Source of the DNA: Fragilariopsis cylindrus CCMP1102
Taxonomy: Eukaryota > Bacillariophyta > Bacillariophyceae > Bacillariales > Bacillariaceae
DNA length: 64,000 bases
Assembly: GCA_900095095.1 (NCBI GenBank)
Contig: FMBT01000293.1
Location: 310,001-374,000 of the forward strand
Direction: 5' to 3'
Positions 22,811-34,655 of the stretch are shown in pieces (position 1 is the stretch's first letter; each line of letters opens with the position of its first letter). The translations under genes were made by a program, and so were the position numbers. A model generated the notes under the pieces. The model made no database searches. It was not told the origin of the DNA and saw only the letters and a list, made by a program, of their open reading frames with translations.

Positions 22811-24649
22811 ATGGACGAAATTATAACGGAACATACTCCCCTCGTACAAGGCAAAGGCAAGAAGGGTACAAACAGCGACTACGATGACTACGATGAGTCC
22901 GATATCGACTTTGACATAGATGGTGCAGATTACTTTGATGCATTTAGTGGAAGTGGAGGTGATAATGCCCGTCAATCTATAGCGGCGGATCGTCTATCAG
23001 AGAGACTGCTTGCTATTGATGATGATGACGATATGATGGAAGATTTGATCCTGCACGAAACATTGGATATAGAAATATCAGAAAGAGCAGTTAAAAAATT
23101 ACATGCGCCCACCACACAAGACAAAATTGCTGCTGCCAGGTTGGATAATTGGACGGCTGTTGAAGGGAAACTACTTTCCATGACTAGTTTATGTGTATTA
23201 GCATTTGGTCTTATTGCTTCAAGTTTTTGGATAGGTGCAGAATTTATTGGGCCTCCTAATCAGCCTGTTGGTCCATATTCATTAGTCGAACGACATGTAT
23301 GTATTTTTCTATCTTTTTTTGGTGTTGTTGTGGTTTATCTACTATTTTGAATTGTGGAAATTACTAAATAATTTGCGTGTCAATACACTTTTTATTATAA
23401 TTATTATTTTCAGGAGGGAGATGGTTTTTTTGGGCATTATACATTTTATGAAGGACCAGACTCAGTTGGGTCTAATGGATATATTAATTATGTTACAGAA
23501 AAAAGAGCAAGGGAGGTAGATATTACTAATATTACATACGAGGTCGACGAGTTGGATCAATTTTATCATAATAGTATTTTAGATGAAAGTGACGAGGAAG
23601 GAATAATAATCACCCCAAAGAAAGAACCATTTTTGTATCTCAAGACTGCACCGACAGAAGCTGGACCGAGAGAGTCCATTCGACTAGAGGGGAAGAGACG
23701 ATTCAATCGAGGATTGTTCATTATTGATGTTAGACACATGCCGGAGGGATGCGGAACATGGCCTGCTTTTTGGCTGACTGACGAGGCTAACTGGCCCGTC
23801 AATGGGGAGATTGATATAGTGGAGGGTGTGAACTTCCAATCGGATGCTAAGACTGCTCTTCATACGGCGAAAGGATGCGATATGTTCGATGTTCCGCAAG
23901 GGACGATGACAGGAACCTGGGACACAGCTACTGGGATTCCTGACAAAAAGACAGGTATTCCTGATATGACATTTAGAGAAGCGAAGAATTGTTTTGTGTA
24001 CGACCCACATCAATGGATAAATCAAGGTTGTGTAGCAATTAGTGCAGATGGAGGAACAATGGGTGCCCCCTTGAATAAAAAAGGTGGAGGTATATTTGCG
24101 TTGGAATGGGATCCTGTCTATCGACATATTCGAACCTGGGCCTTTACACCCCACACGACCGTACCAGAGAATCTCGTTGAAGCGATTCGAACGGCTGGTG
24201 AAATCTCCGAGAGCGACCGCGTTATGCCTAATCCAGAAGAATGGCCTTTGCCTTATGGGTACTTTCCGATCGGTAAGGAAGAGTTGTTTGTTAGTGTAAC
24301 TTTATTACTAATCCCATCACTGCTCCTGTTATAATTGTTTTTTTTTTGCTTCTAACACGACCCTATCACGTTTCGATGTAATAATTTATTTTTGATTTTA
24401 AAATAAAAATCTAGGCGACCAAACCAATTGTGAAGGGACAAACTTTAGGAATATGCGCCTAGTACTCAACACTGCATTTTGCGGCAGTGTTGCTGGTAAT
24501 CGCTTCAATGTAGATTGCAAAATGACGAAGCTTAAACTTGCAACGAATATATCAAAAGTAGACCAGAAGCTCTTGACGAAGCCTATTGGAAAATCCGCGG
24601 AGTTTATGTTTATCAACGAGAATGGGAAAAGGCTTGGCTAGGTCACTAA
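22811..24649 (+). CDS. Type II membrane-anchored GH16 beta-glucanase-like protein
   Basis: Predicted glycoside hydrolase or transglycosylase on beta-1,3(4)-glucans, with an acidic cytosolic tail of about 115 residues, one transmembrane helix (LLSMTSLCVLAFGLIASSFW) and a lumenal or extracellular GH16 domain. Exons are 22811-23296, 23414-24272 and 24415-24649. The catalytic motif is GEIDIVEG (ExDxxE), preceded by MPEGCGTWPAFWLTDE; FALEWDP and NTAFCGSVAGNRF are typical of eukaryotic GH16 laminarinases. The C-terminus EAYWKIRGVYVYQ lies one frame off from about 24534. One extra A in an AAA run restores it. Diatoms store chrysolaminarin, so roles in its remodelling or in wall glucan are possible. 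The substrate is inferred, and Kre6-type transglycosylation cannot be excluded. Confidence 0.9.
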
Positions 24650-24763
24650 GTCAAGTCAACATGATCGAACCCCAAAGCACTAAGGGAATATATAAGAACA
24701 TAACTATCTACAGATTTGTATAAACAAAAAAGTTGTAGTATCCACGTTGACATCTTTTGGCTG

Positions 24764-26041
24764 TTATCTACTATCATTATTTTCCAGGTAAACAATTTGG
24801 TTTGTTTCCAAAGATTTTTTTGCAGCCGCTGCAACTTGTTCTACACGTATCACATCATTCTTCGATACAGGCCATGTCGTCTTCCCTGACAATGTATCAG
24901 CAAAGGTATTGATTTCATTTGTAAAGGCATCACGAAACCGACTATCAAAGCTGTTCTTCAAGCGAGACCAGTGATCCCCATGCTTGTCAGAGATGATTGT
25001 CGTGGTTTCAAATTCGTTACCCACACTTATCTTGCCTTTTTCTGCATATATTTCACACCGTTGATCATAACCGTACGAAGCTCGACGGCTCATTGTTAAG
25101 GTAACTATACATCCACTAGCGGTTGTCATCATCATAGTTGCATTGTCCTGAATATTACATTCTAACAGTTCTTCTCGAGACGAATTACCACGAGCATAAA
25201 CGCTTTCAATTTCTTCATTTAATGCCCACCGAATAAAGTCTACATCATGGACCGACAAGTCGAAGAAGATGTTACCACCAGTGATCATAAATTCGAGTGA
25301 TGGGCCAGGAGAATCCCCAAAATGAATGTGAGCATTTGTTACCTTTCCAATATTGTCCTGCTGGACGTTGTGAGCAGCTTGAACATAACTCCTGTCAAAC
25401 CGCCGTTGAAAGCCACAGCAAAGTGGGACTTGATGCTGGTCACAAATTTCATAAAGGTGTTCGATCTCATCAGGTGAATCAGCCACAGGTTTCTCCACAA
25501 ATACTCCTAATCCATTTTGGGCTGCCTCTTTAATGTAATCTCCATGATATTTAGTCGGTACGGTAATCACTAGCCCATCCAATGTCGTAGAATTAAGAGA
25601 ATTATTCGTATCTGCTTTGATACCGAAATTATCATCATCATCAACATCATCCAAGCCTGCAGATGGCCAACGATTAAATTGACTTAATGCACTCGATAAG
25701 TCCCCAAAAGCTTGTGTCTATATAGATGAATTTGGATCATGGAAGATAGTAATAGACAACAACGAATGATATTATATTTAGAGTACATACCTCTTCTCGC
25801 ATAGCTTGTGTATTCAAATACAATAACTACTAGAAACGTCGAGCAAACGTACCGAAAATTTATCTGCTTGTATCTGAGCGGCTTCAAGATTAATATCACA
25901 AACACCGCATAATTCAAATCTAGGGTTAGCGTAGATCAATTCTGTTCTAATTTTTCCCATTCTTCCACCGACACCACAAACGATTACTCTACATCGTCGC
26001 GTCAATAAGTTGTTTGCAATATTGCTAACACCACTAGCCAT
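24764..26041 (-). CDS. Gfo/Idh/MocA oxidoreductase, inositol 2-dehydrogenase-like
   Basis: NAD(P)-dependent sugar or polyol dehydrogenase, probably cytosolic. Two exons (26041-25853 and 25717-24764) join at phase 0 as KFS|TQAFGDLSSAL. The N-terminal Rossmann motif is VCGVGGRMG, the second-strand acid is in CGVCDINLE, and the family signature VFVEKPVADS holds the conserved Glu-Lys-Pro. GGNIFFDLSVHDVDFIRWAL contains the His-Asp pair that typifies inositol 2-dehydrogenase-like members. A short Asp-rich insertion (DDVDDDDN) lies between strands of the nucleotide-binding domain. About 380 aa, slightly above the family norm. The 3' end lies about 115 bp from the convergent GH16 gene. The exact substrate (myo-inositol, scyllo-inositol or another sugar) cannot be read from sequence. 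Confidence 0.9.
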
Positions 26042-26560
26042 TATTGTACTGTTGTTGGTAATCTTGTATTTGTCAAATATATTGTTATTATTAGTCGTCT
26101 ATAAATAATGCTATCAAGATCTTCGTCCTATCGTCATTAACACCACTCACGATGTCACTGCATCTATGCTCACGATCAATTACTTAGCTGTCGCTTTGTG
26201 GAGAAGCAAAAGGTTCACTTCCTTTCTCTTGGCATCAGACTTATCATAATAGCTAAGAATCTATATCTCAGACTTCATTGTGTCAAGCGACGACAAATAA
26301 GAAAGAAAATACATCAATCATCAGTCGTGCGTAGTGTTTTGAGTCACACATCGATTTCAGTTGTGAATTTGAGACTAAAAAAAATGTAGTAATGAGCAAT
26401 AATCAATCTGTATTAATGTTTTGTCTTTCAAAGTTACGTCTTAGTTCTTAGAACCTACAGTACTAAAGTGTTGTCTATACATAATAATGTCTAATATTAA
26501 CTACTTTATATTGGGTATGAAGTATGCTCTTTACATTAACACGCCTCCTCGTACTGAATT
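26042..26560. other. Intergenic region
   Basis: Between the dehydrogenase start and the phosphatase 3' end. It is AT-rich with no supported gene, RNA or repeat. Confidence 0.5.
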
Positions 26561-28189
26561 TTACTTAGTAGAGGGCTTGAAGGATATTGCGTCGATATCA
26601 TTAACATCTAACTCTGGGTACTGCTCTGCTAACATTTGTTTGATGATACCGATCTGACTCCTTCGAGGCGGTGGTATATCTAGATAGTCCTTCAGAGTAT
26701 ATATTAGTTTTTCTTCATCTTGTTCATCGTCGTTGGAATGAGCGATATTTCTTTTGAATGAAAGGAACAAATCTACCGATGACCGAGGCATATCGCCACG
26801 ATCCATATCTAGAATGTACGGTGATAAACCTCGTTCGGTTAAATCCTTCCGTAATACGTACATGTCACAAAGTCCAGTATCCCAAACAGAATGAAATGTG
26901 TGGGTGACCAGTTAAACAACTGCATTAACACGAATCGCATGCTAAGTGAGTGTGTAATGACTACGATCGCATCCACTGAGTCGTAGCCAGGTCTTTCGTT
27001 GACGGTTAAGATACTTTCCCTCCACCATGACTTGATGCGGTCATACACGTCTGCACCACTTTCGCCAGTTGCAAAACGATACCAAAATCGTCCCACTCTT
27101 TTCTGTTCTTCTCTCAATGCAGTTGAGTCTCTTTTAGAAAAGTTTCCAAATTCCTATCAAAAAAAAGGAAGAAGAAAAGGAAGAAGAATCGCTGTCAGAA
27201 GAAGATCAAAAGTTGAAGAATCGAATATCTATACCTATACATGCATTCTGATCCATCTGTATATAGAGAGATCACTATAATTCAACCCCCCTTACCTGTT
27301 CACGAATACGAGATTCCAGAAGAGTTTCCACCACGCGATGTTTGAAAAAGGGACGAGCTGCCCATGTCGTTTGTAGAGTTCGTTCGAAGGGACTGACATG
27401 TATTTGGACTCGATTTATGTTATTGTCGTCGTCGTCGTAAGATTGAAAAAGGTTTTCGATCCGTAGTCCAGCTTCTTTTGCTTGTTGGATACCTTTTTCT
27501 GTTAAATTGATGATATTATCTGGTTTAGTTCGCCAAAGTGTATTATCAGCATTAGCTTCGCTTTCACCATGACGCAATAGAATAATAAGCTTTGGAAGAC
27601 GTTCTCGCTTATCCTTATTGATACAATCACAGCGATGATGATGATGAATATTATTTCTTTTTGCGCTTGTTGAGGATCTTTTTATTCGTCGTTGTTGTTG
27701 TTGTTGTTGTTGCCGTTTTATATCGTGGTTCTTTTTCTTTTCCCAAATAAGCAGAGCTGTTAAACTTCCAATCACCGTTCCTGTCAAAAGCCATGCAATA
27801 ATAGTGCTACAAGTATTCGCCGTATACTTCGATCTCATAATTGCACCTATTCTCAGGATATGTGCAGTGTACGTCGCTGATCGCCTTTGTTTTATTCCCA
27901 GGACTTTTTCTTCATACTTGGCGTGATTTTTGGTTGTTGTTGATTTTTGTTGTTGTTGGTTGTTGATTGTTGTAAATTGTTGTCGTTGTTTTAAGTAATG
28001 TCCATAAGTTAGTAGGCCAAGAGGACGAACATTGTCAACTTCTTGTTGCTTGGATGTCTTGATGTGTTCTTCGTGCGTTATTGTGTTGTTCTTGTTTGGG
28101 TGAGGGTTTAAAAAACAAGATATATCAAAGAATCCATTTTTGTACCCTGCTTTATTATCGCCGCAATATAAATCTGCCCCCCTAACCAT
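26561..28189 (-). CDS. Phosphoglycerate mutase-fold (histidine phosphatase) protein, membrane-anchored
   Basis: Histidine phosphatase superfamily member. The catalytic RHGE motif is LLRHGESEAN, with the second Arg in HVSPFERTLQT, the Glu in LLESRIREQ|EFGNF and the second His in VVITHSLSMRF. Exons are 28189-27296 and 27153-26561, joined at phase 0. A transmembrane helix (WLLTGTVIGSLTALLIW) precedes a Gln run and the catalytic domain. An internal ATG just before it (MRSKYTANT) may be the true start, since the first 115 residues look like poorly conserved leader. Near 26894-26896 the frame slips by one base within SPTHF-HSVWDTGLCDMYVL, restored by one more T. The relation is to plant and fungal PGAM-like phosphatases of uncertain substrate, not to the glycolytic enzyme. 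Confidence 0.85.
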
Positions 28190-28645
28190 TGACGATGATG
28201 CGATTTTGCTATTCTCTTCATCCGCCCCTTAATTGATAATGGCAATCGACCCCAGAATGAACGTTGTTAGTAGTAGTTTGATGAGGTCGAGTACAGTAAT
28301 AATGTTTTCACTGTGGTTGTTTGCGCAGCAGTACAGTACTGTACAGTTTGCTATTTCATGCATGCAACATTAGCGAGCCATTGAAAAGTAGTGCTGTATT
28401 TCATGTTATGATTAATTTAATTCATTAAACCCCCACACTTGCTAACACACTCTTTGGATAACGAACAACGTGCTATAAGAATTCGAACTTGCTGAAGTTG
28501 TTGAAACAACCTACAGTATTAACAAAGTAAGATATTGTCGGTATCATAAAACTTGATCACACTTGGTTCATAATATTGAATATTATTACAAGTGTAATAA
28601 CTCCTTTTGAATTTTACTTGAAGCAAGTCTTCTTTAAAATCTAAA
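28190..28645. other. Divergent intergenic region
   Basis: Between the phosphatase gene and the transposase-derived gene. It contains a short CAGTACAGTACTGTACAG palindrome near 28328-28345. I see no gene and no clear terminal inverted repeat. Confidence 0.45.
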
Positions 28646-31600
28646 ATGAGTGGTACTACTACGACTACTAACAATAATGATACCGGCAGTTCTAATAATA
28701 GCACAACAAGCAACGATAATCCATCTACAGGACTTCCCTCTCTCTTTGGCGGCAATAATGATGTTAACACCACCACCAACGCCAACATCAACGACGACGA
28801 TGACGATAACGTGATTAATGCTACGAAAACTACTACTGCTACAGGTACCATCCCGCAGCAGCAGAATTATATGGATTCCGGTCTTCCTGAGTTCCTTCAT
28901 GAGACACAGCAATCGAAACGAAAGAGAGCTCCCGATACTCCCAAACAAAAACGACAACGTTACACACAGGAATTCAAGACGAATGTGTTATCTGCATTTC
29001 TCAATACGCCAGGAGCCAAACTTCCACACGTGGCCAAACAATTCAAAATACCAGAAGGGACGTTGCGGGGATTTTATGATGATTATCGACGACGCCGTAA
29101 TAAAACTGGCATTGAAACGTCCAATACTAATAATAAGGTTGCTGCTATTAATACGGCTAATAATGATACAGCTACAGCAACGACCTCGATTGGTGGTGAT
29201 GATGATAATGACGATAATGATGATAATGATGACGATGACGATAATTCAGCTATCGTCGCAGCAGCAGCAACAGCTGCACGTAAAAGAGGTGCTACCGATG
29301 ATAACGATCAGGCGACTACTATTACTACTCCCAAGAAGAAAAGACGGCAACGATACTCAAACGAGACAAAGATTCAAGTTATATTAGCACTTGAAACTCG
29401 TCCCGACACAAGTTTGAATGAAATAGCGAAAGAGTTTGATATCGCAGCCGGAACGATACGAGGTTGGCGAGAAGAAGCGGACAAGATTCAGAAACAAGCT
29501 ATGGAAAATCGACGTGTCGGTGCAAAAGCTAACCCTAGCAAGGATCCACTGAAACGTATTTGGGATGCCATCCTTCGCTTGTTTGAATTGAATTCACGAC
29601 TACCAGCTACACATCAAAAACTTGAGTTCAATGTGGCGGTTGTAAAGAAAATGGGCCTGGCAGCTAGAGATCTATTAATAGAGGAATTCAAGGTCGATCC
29701 AAGCCTACTTACTCAAACAGAATATTTTAATATGGAAAGATTCAAGGCATCGGAAACATGGGCTCGTAAATGGTATGTATTTATTGTATCAATTGGTGTT
29801 GTGTTCTCTCCCCCCCCCCCCCCCCCTCCCCAACGGATCTCATCAATTGAGATTATTTCTAATTTCGTTTTTTTTTTGTAAAACTTTATTATATTGTATC
29901 AAAATTGAATCAGGGCTAAGGACCATCAAGTTCTGTGCTACAAGAAAAAGAGGTAAATGTAATTCAAAAGCTCAGGTCCGACACACAGTAATTCAAAAAA
30001 TCGTCGCGGGATATTCAAATGGAACCATTTATAGTCTGGCCACCACAAGTTTGTTCTATCGAATTCTACCTCACAAAAACTACGTCCAAAATGAGAATGA
30101 CAACGAACACAATCAAGGTCGGAGTGTCCGAGCCTGCAAAGGACTTAAGTCCAAAGATCGGTTGACACTTTACATATGTTCCAATGAAACGGGAGAAGAT
30201 AAGCTTCCGATTGCGTGCATTGGAAAGTATAAGAATCCCGCTTGCTTTCAGGCAGAATCCCAACGCGTTCTGCCATATTTATACCAGAGGAATGCACTGA
30301 GTGATGCTGGGACGCTTCAGAAATGGTGGAGGACCCACTTTTTGCCTCATATTAGAAGCCGATATCAACAAGACGAAAAGATTCTTTTGTTGGTTGAATG
30401 TAAAGGACCCTGTAAAGCTGAATTACTCAAGGACCCAACTGGTCAGGTGGTAGTAGAAGAAATACCTGATAATCCGGAACCGGGAGGGAAAATAGAAGAT
30501 GCTGCTAGCAACGATACTGATGTCATAGATCCATTGGGTACGCGCACCAAAATACTTCCTCAATTCCAACCTATCGACTTTGAAATAATTGATACTATCA
30601 AACAACGTTACCGTTATAGATTGTTTCAAGAAGTTATGGAGTGTTTTGACGAGCGTATTTTACGTCGAAAGGTTGCTGATAATGCCAACTTTCCTCATGC
30701 TGCTCGTGGATTGAGAGAAGGGGACGTTGCAAATTTATGCGATGCTATGCAATTATTACAGAGCATTTATAAGGAAGTTGCGACTACTTCTATCATTCGG
30801 TCGTGGCAGCGTTCTAAGCTTCGGGCCACACTTATTTACCTCAAGAATTAATTGCCAAGCCAGGCCAAAGAGCCAAAAGCGAGAAGCGGCAGACAACTCG
30901 TGAAAAGAAGTTACTCGTTAAGGATCTCATCGATTTCTTATCTAAGAACGAGTCAAGAAATTTACTCTAGATGATGGAGCAAATAGATTAGAGGAAGAAA
31001 TCGAAATGGTCAAGGATTGTTTTCTATCTACGGATACAAAATTGAGTGATAATGAGAAAAATGAGAAAGACAGAAAAGATAAATAATCAAAAGTTTAGAA
31101 GATTGGATCAGCCTCGAAGACTCCCCAGCTCTTGTCAAACTAGACATTGATGAAACAATAGAAGCAATGAAGTTGAAATATCTTGTTGGACTAGAGGAGC
31201 CCTTCGAGGGCGTAGCTCCTGAAGCAGACGAACCAGAAGATCCGGAACTGGATGATTTGAAGATCAAGATGAATAACACCAAGGATAGAGAGCTAGATTT
31301 GGATGGAGCTATGGATCTTGCGGCGACCATCAAAGCTACAGCTGTTAAATTATTCGAAAACGGCAGCATCCTTGGTGACTTAGGCTCGCGTCTAGACGAG
31401 GCTTCCGATTCAATTTTCCGCTTGTTGCGAAAGCAGAAGGAAGCCATTTCATTGAAAGAGCAAATAGAGAAGGTCAAGGCAAAAAAGAAAACCAGCGTTC
31501 GTCTATCTTCTACTTCTGATGTGCTCACAGTCGAAACAGATACCAATGCTGCAGGTGATTTGCCACTCGTTGGAGCTGACGACTTGGATGGGACCACAGC

Positions 31601-31658
31601 AGAAACACAAAATATGAATGAAATTTCAGGAGTAGACCTTCCTGAATTAACAGTCTAG
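28646..31658 (+). pseudogene. Pogo/Tigger (CENP-B-like) transposase-derived gene, catalytically dead and fragmented
   Basis: DNA-transposon-derived protein. The first 410 residues hold two tandem psq-type helix-turn-helix domains (about 105-150, HVAKQFKIPEGTLRGFY; about 235-280, EIAKEFDIAAGTIRGW) separated by an Asp/Asn-rich linker. After a GTATGT...CAG intron (about 29774-29913) comes a DDE_1 domain: TIYSLATTSLFYRILPHKNY, KDRLTLYICSNETGEDKLPI, IGKYKNPACF and KILLLVECKGP. Where active Tigger enzymes have DET, this has ATT, and the second Asp is replaced by Glu in VEC. The triad is therefore lost. Several frame changes (about 29950, 30830, 30960, 31090) break the C-terminal half, which ends in an acidic coiled-coil-like region (31167-31658). 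No terminal inverted repeats were found. It is either a domesticated host gene with sequence errors or a decaying copy; I favour decay. Confidence 0.75.
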
Positions 31659-32203
31659 ATTCATTCGTCTTTGGTCCCAATAAAGCACATCATCAAGATG
31701 TCTATACTATAACATCAGTGTTAAATTTATTATGATAAAATCTACTGGAAGCCATTAAGCAAATAAATACCGCGACGAGCCAATGACAACTTTTCTATTT
31801 ATTTTATTTATAGAATAATCAGTTTAACTTCCTCTCTGAGTTTCAAAGATATATTACGTTCAGTGCACTCCAGGTTTCAGGTTTTATTCTGTTCCATTTT
31901 TTGTTTTGTTCGATAGTAACACAATTCGTACACGACTGGACTAGCACGACTAAAATAAATTTACACGATAAAATTGTTTTTCGTTAGTAAAAATAACACA
32001 CAACAACAACGCATCTTAATCTCTCGTCAACACAAATCACAAATCACAACAATCAACATATCAGTTCACAACATCAAAAAAAGTCGCAATGCATTGACAT
32101 GCATGCATGCATGGGAATGGCAAAGAAATAATATGGAAAATCTGTCAAAAACAATATTACTACGAAGAGATCAGATATCGGTGATCATCGAGGACAAACC
32201 ATC
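31659..32203. other. Intergenic region
   Basis: AT-rich, with a GCAT repeat (32099-32115). Short open frames are not supported. No transposon end is recognisable. Confidence 0.45.
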
Positions 32204-33330
32204 ATGCGTTTGTATCAGTGCATGATCTCTCTACCGCTGACTACGTTGCTCTATGTAAATGCTTTGAATTTATCAGAATGCCGTGGTACTTTAAATCGTC
32301 GTTCTGTCATCACTGGAACTACAGCTGCGTTAGTGTCATCTTTGCCCCCCGTATCATCGGCGGCGTCATCCCAACCACTACAAGAACCACGGGACTTAAT
32401 GTCATCGTCAGAGTTGTTGTCAAAACCAACTCATACTACAAACACAAACGTCACTAGTAATACAATCGATTCCCATTGAAGGTGGTTACCGATCCACAAA
32501 CTTATTCTGCATTGGCATACGCTCCTCCTAATAACAATAGAAAAACACCTCTCATATTAGTCTTGCACGGAGCTGGAAAGAACGATAAAGATATTCTTCG
32601 AGATCTTGCTGATCCGTATGGAGAGCATGCTGGTCTAATACCAAGCTTGATTGCTTCACATACAGCACCATCTAATCTATTGAACAATTTTTGTGTATTA
32701 GCTCCATATTCGTATGGAAAATCTAGCTTTTATGAAGACCCACGAAAAAAAATCCTCGACTTCGTAGATTGGGCTATTCGTAATCAAAATACTGAGGATG
32801 TTTTACCATTCCAATTTGACCCAAATCGGATCATCCTATTCGGATTTTCTGATGGTGCAACAGTAGCTATAGAATTATTGACGACAAGACGTTTTTCCAA
32901 AGGTGTAATATGTAGTTATGGATATTCTGGTAAAGTCTACCTCAACGGCCTTACAAAGATTGTCGAATTTACCAATTTGGGTAAGTAAGTGATTGAATCA
33001 ACTAGTATATTGTTGCTTTTTACTGTTGTATATAGTTACATTTTCTCACCATGTCATTCAATTCTATTCAAATATTATCGTCAAATACAGGTTTTTCATT
33101 CCCAGGATGATGTGATTTTTGACGTCCATAACAGTGATCGGCTAGTGCAGCAGTTGGAAATGGTCAACAACAACAACAACATTAATAACGATAATAATAA
33201 TGATAAGCATATTGTTCAATATTCGCGTTACAACAGAGATCCAGAGAATCTCCCTGCACGAGCGAAAGGTCATTCAATGGGTATAACTGCTTCAAAATCT
33301 TCCGACTTGTACGACTGGATGATTCAATAA
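32204..33330 (+). CDS. Secreted or plastid-routed serine alpha/beta hydrolase
   Basis: Predicted esterase or phospholipase-type hydrolase. The N-terminus has a signal peptide (ISLPLTTLLYVNA) followed by a twin-arginine-like stretch (NRRSVITGTTAALVSSLP), suggesting a thylakoid-lumen route. The hydrolase core starts with LILVLHGAGKNDKD (oxyanion-hole strand). The nucleophile elbow is FGFSDGATVA (GxSxG), the acid is in HSQDDVIFDV and the catalytic His in AKGHSMG. The last exon (33091-33330) is joined after a 110-bp GT-AG intron (32981-33090) at phase 1. Leader and core lie in frames one base apart at 32476-32477 without an intron; one added T (CATTTG) joins them. An Asn/Asp-rich loop (33175-33206) sits before the final His. 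The substrate is unknown; a dienelactone-hydrolase-like or carboxylesterase relation is plausible. Confidence 0.82.
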
Positions 33331-33932
33331 CGAATATTATTAATGATGGTAATAGTAATAGTTTTACTATTATTAAGAATAGTAATAGTAATGGTGACGA
33401 CTTCATCCACATTTGACGACAAATTAACACATTGGTTGTTATCGATATATAATAACATTATGTTAACTCGAGTATACATTGTACTTCTGATGTTTCAGCT
33501 TCACCATTGACTTTTGTAGTTAGTTTCACAATATTGACGACATCCCCGGTGTTACAGTTAATACTTATACCTTCGTCATCAACGTCTATATCCTTCTTCT
33601 TATAGTACCGAGATGAGGAAGAGATGAAATAGTTATGACCCTTAGAAAAAGAAACCGCCGCAATCAGAGCTTACTCGAAAGTGTTACATTATTGTTCTTG
33701 TACTTGTATATTAGCTTTTGTTTTCAAGTTTTGTGGAAATTCAGAAAAAAAACTGTCTAAGTCCCAATCGACCGAGTACTTCGTAATATACAGTACAGTA
33801 CAGTACAGACAGTACACAGTTCGAAAAATATGCATCTACTCGTCGACCTTCGAAAGCTATAAGTAGCTGATAGTTGCTTCTTCTGGCTGTGTCACATAAA
33901 CAAAATATAAAAGGGCGAGGAAAAAAAATACA
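33331..33932. other. Intergenic region with upstream TATA-like element
   Basis: Holds a CAGTA repeat (33790-33808) and a TATAAAA element at about 33906-33912, about 25 bp before the next start codon. No gene is seen. Confidence 0.45.
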
Positions 33933-34655
33933 ATGACGGGGACTTCATTGAAAACGAAACAAAAATCTAGGCGGTTTCATTATTTTCATTTGATAATGGT
34001 GACGATGACAATACTATTAGGACTCCTTATTCGTATACTTATTATCGCTCCCATATCATTAAGTCACGCATTTTATCTGTCTTCAGCTAAATCATGCCAG
34101 AGAAATTACCATATGAAAACCCAACCCCGACTACGTCGAGGTGCATCATTCCTCGCGAAAAATAGTGTCTTTTCGAAACAATTCACAACGGACGACGCCG
34201 GCAACAACAATAAGTACCCCACACACGTTTTGCAAGATTCCTACCGACCACAAGACAGTCTCTTTTCTGGTATTGCAGAATTCGGAATTGGATGTTCAAT
34301 TGGTGTCCTGTATAGTGAATCTTTTATCATAATGACTGGATGTGGACCACTAAAGTTCAGTGATACTCTAGAAAGGATATCGTATCAGGGTGTAATTGTT
34401 TTTGCGGGCCTAGCTCTATTCAATCGTATCGTTACACAATTCAATTTCAGTTTAGGAGAAACAATAAATGATCAATTCGGACCATTACAAAAATCAACAT
34501 TATTACAAGTGACTGTGGCGGAATTTCTAAGTGCAATTGCGGTAGTTGGTGCTATTGTCGCGTTGGAGGTACAATCCAATAAAGGTGTATCTATGGATGG
34601 TCTATCTGGTATTAATATTAATATGTGCCGAGCTATTCGAGGAGACATTGTGTGA
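33933..34655 (+). CDS. Plastid-targeted small membrane protein of unknown function
   Basis: Single-exon protein of 240 aa. Residues about 20-45 form a signal-anchor-like hydrophobic helix ending at SHA before Phe-Tyr-Leu, followed by a basic Ser/Lys/Arg-rich transit region, the plastid import pattern. The mature part has up to three hydrophobic segments: GIAEFGIGCSIGVLYSESFI, YQGVIVFAGLALFNRIV and LLQVTVAEFLSAIAVVGAIV. It ends in a short polar tail. It is probably a thylakoid or plastid-envelope protein of two or three helices. I do not recognise the family. No frame problems were found. Stop at 34653-34655. Confidence 0.78.
   Translation: MTGTSLKTKQKSRRFHYFHLIMVTMTILLGLLIRILIIAPISLSHAFYLSSAKSCQRNYHMKTQPRLRRGASFLAKNSVFSKQFTTDDAGNNNKYPTHVLQDSYRPQDSLFSGIAEFGIGCSIGVLYSESFIIMTGCGPLKFSDTLERISYQGVIVFAGLALFNRIVTQFNFSLGETINDQFGPLQKSTLLQVTVAEFLSAIAVVGAIVALEVQSNKGVSMDGLSGININMCRAIRGDIV

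Noticed and set aside
29811-29827. Poly-C run as a regulatory element
   Set aside because: It lies inside the predicted intron of the transposase-derived gene and has no other feature; like the G run at 41598-41613 it is probably a simple repeat.
28646-31658. Complete autonomous DNA transposon
   Set aside because: I could find no terminal inverted repeats or TA target-site duplication around the transposase-like gene, and the catalytic acids are gone.
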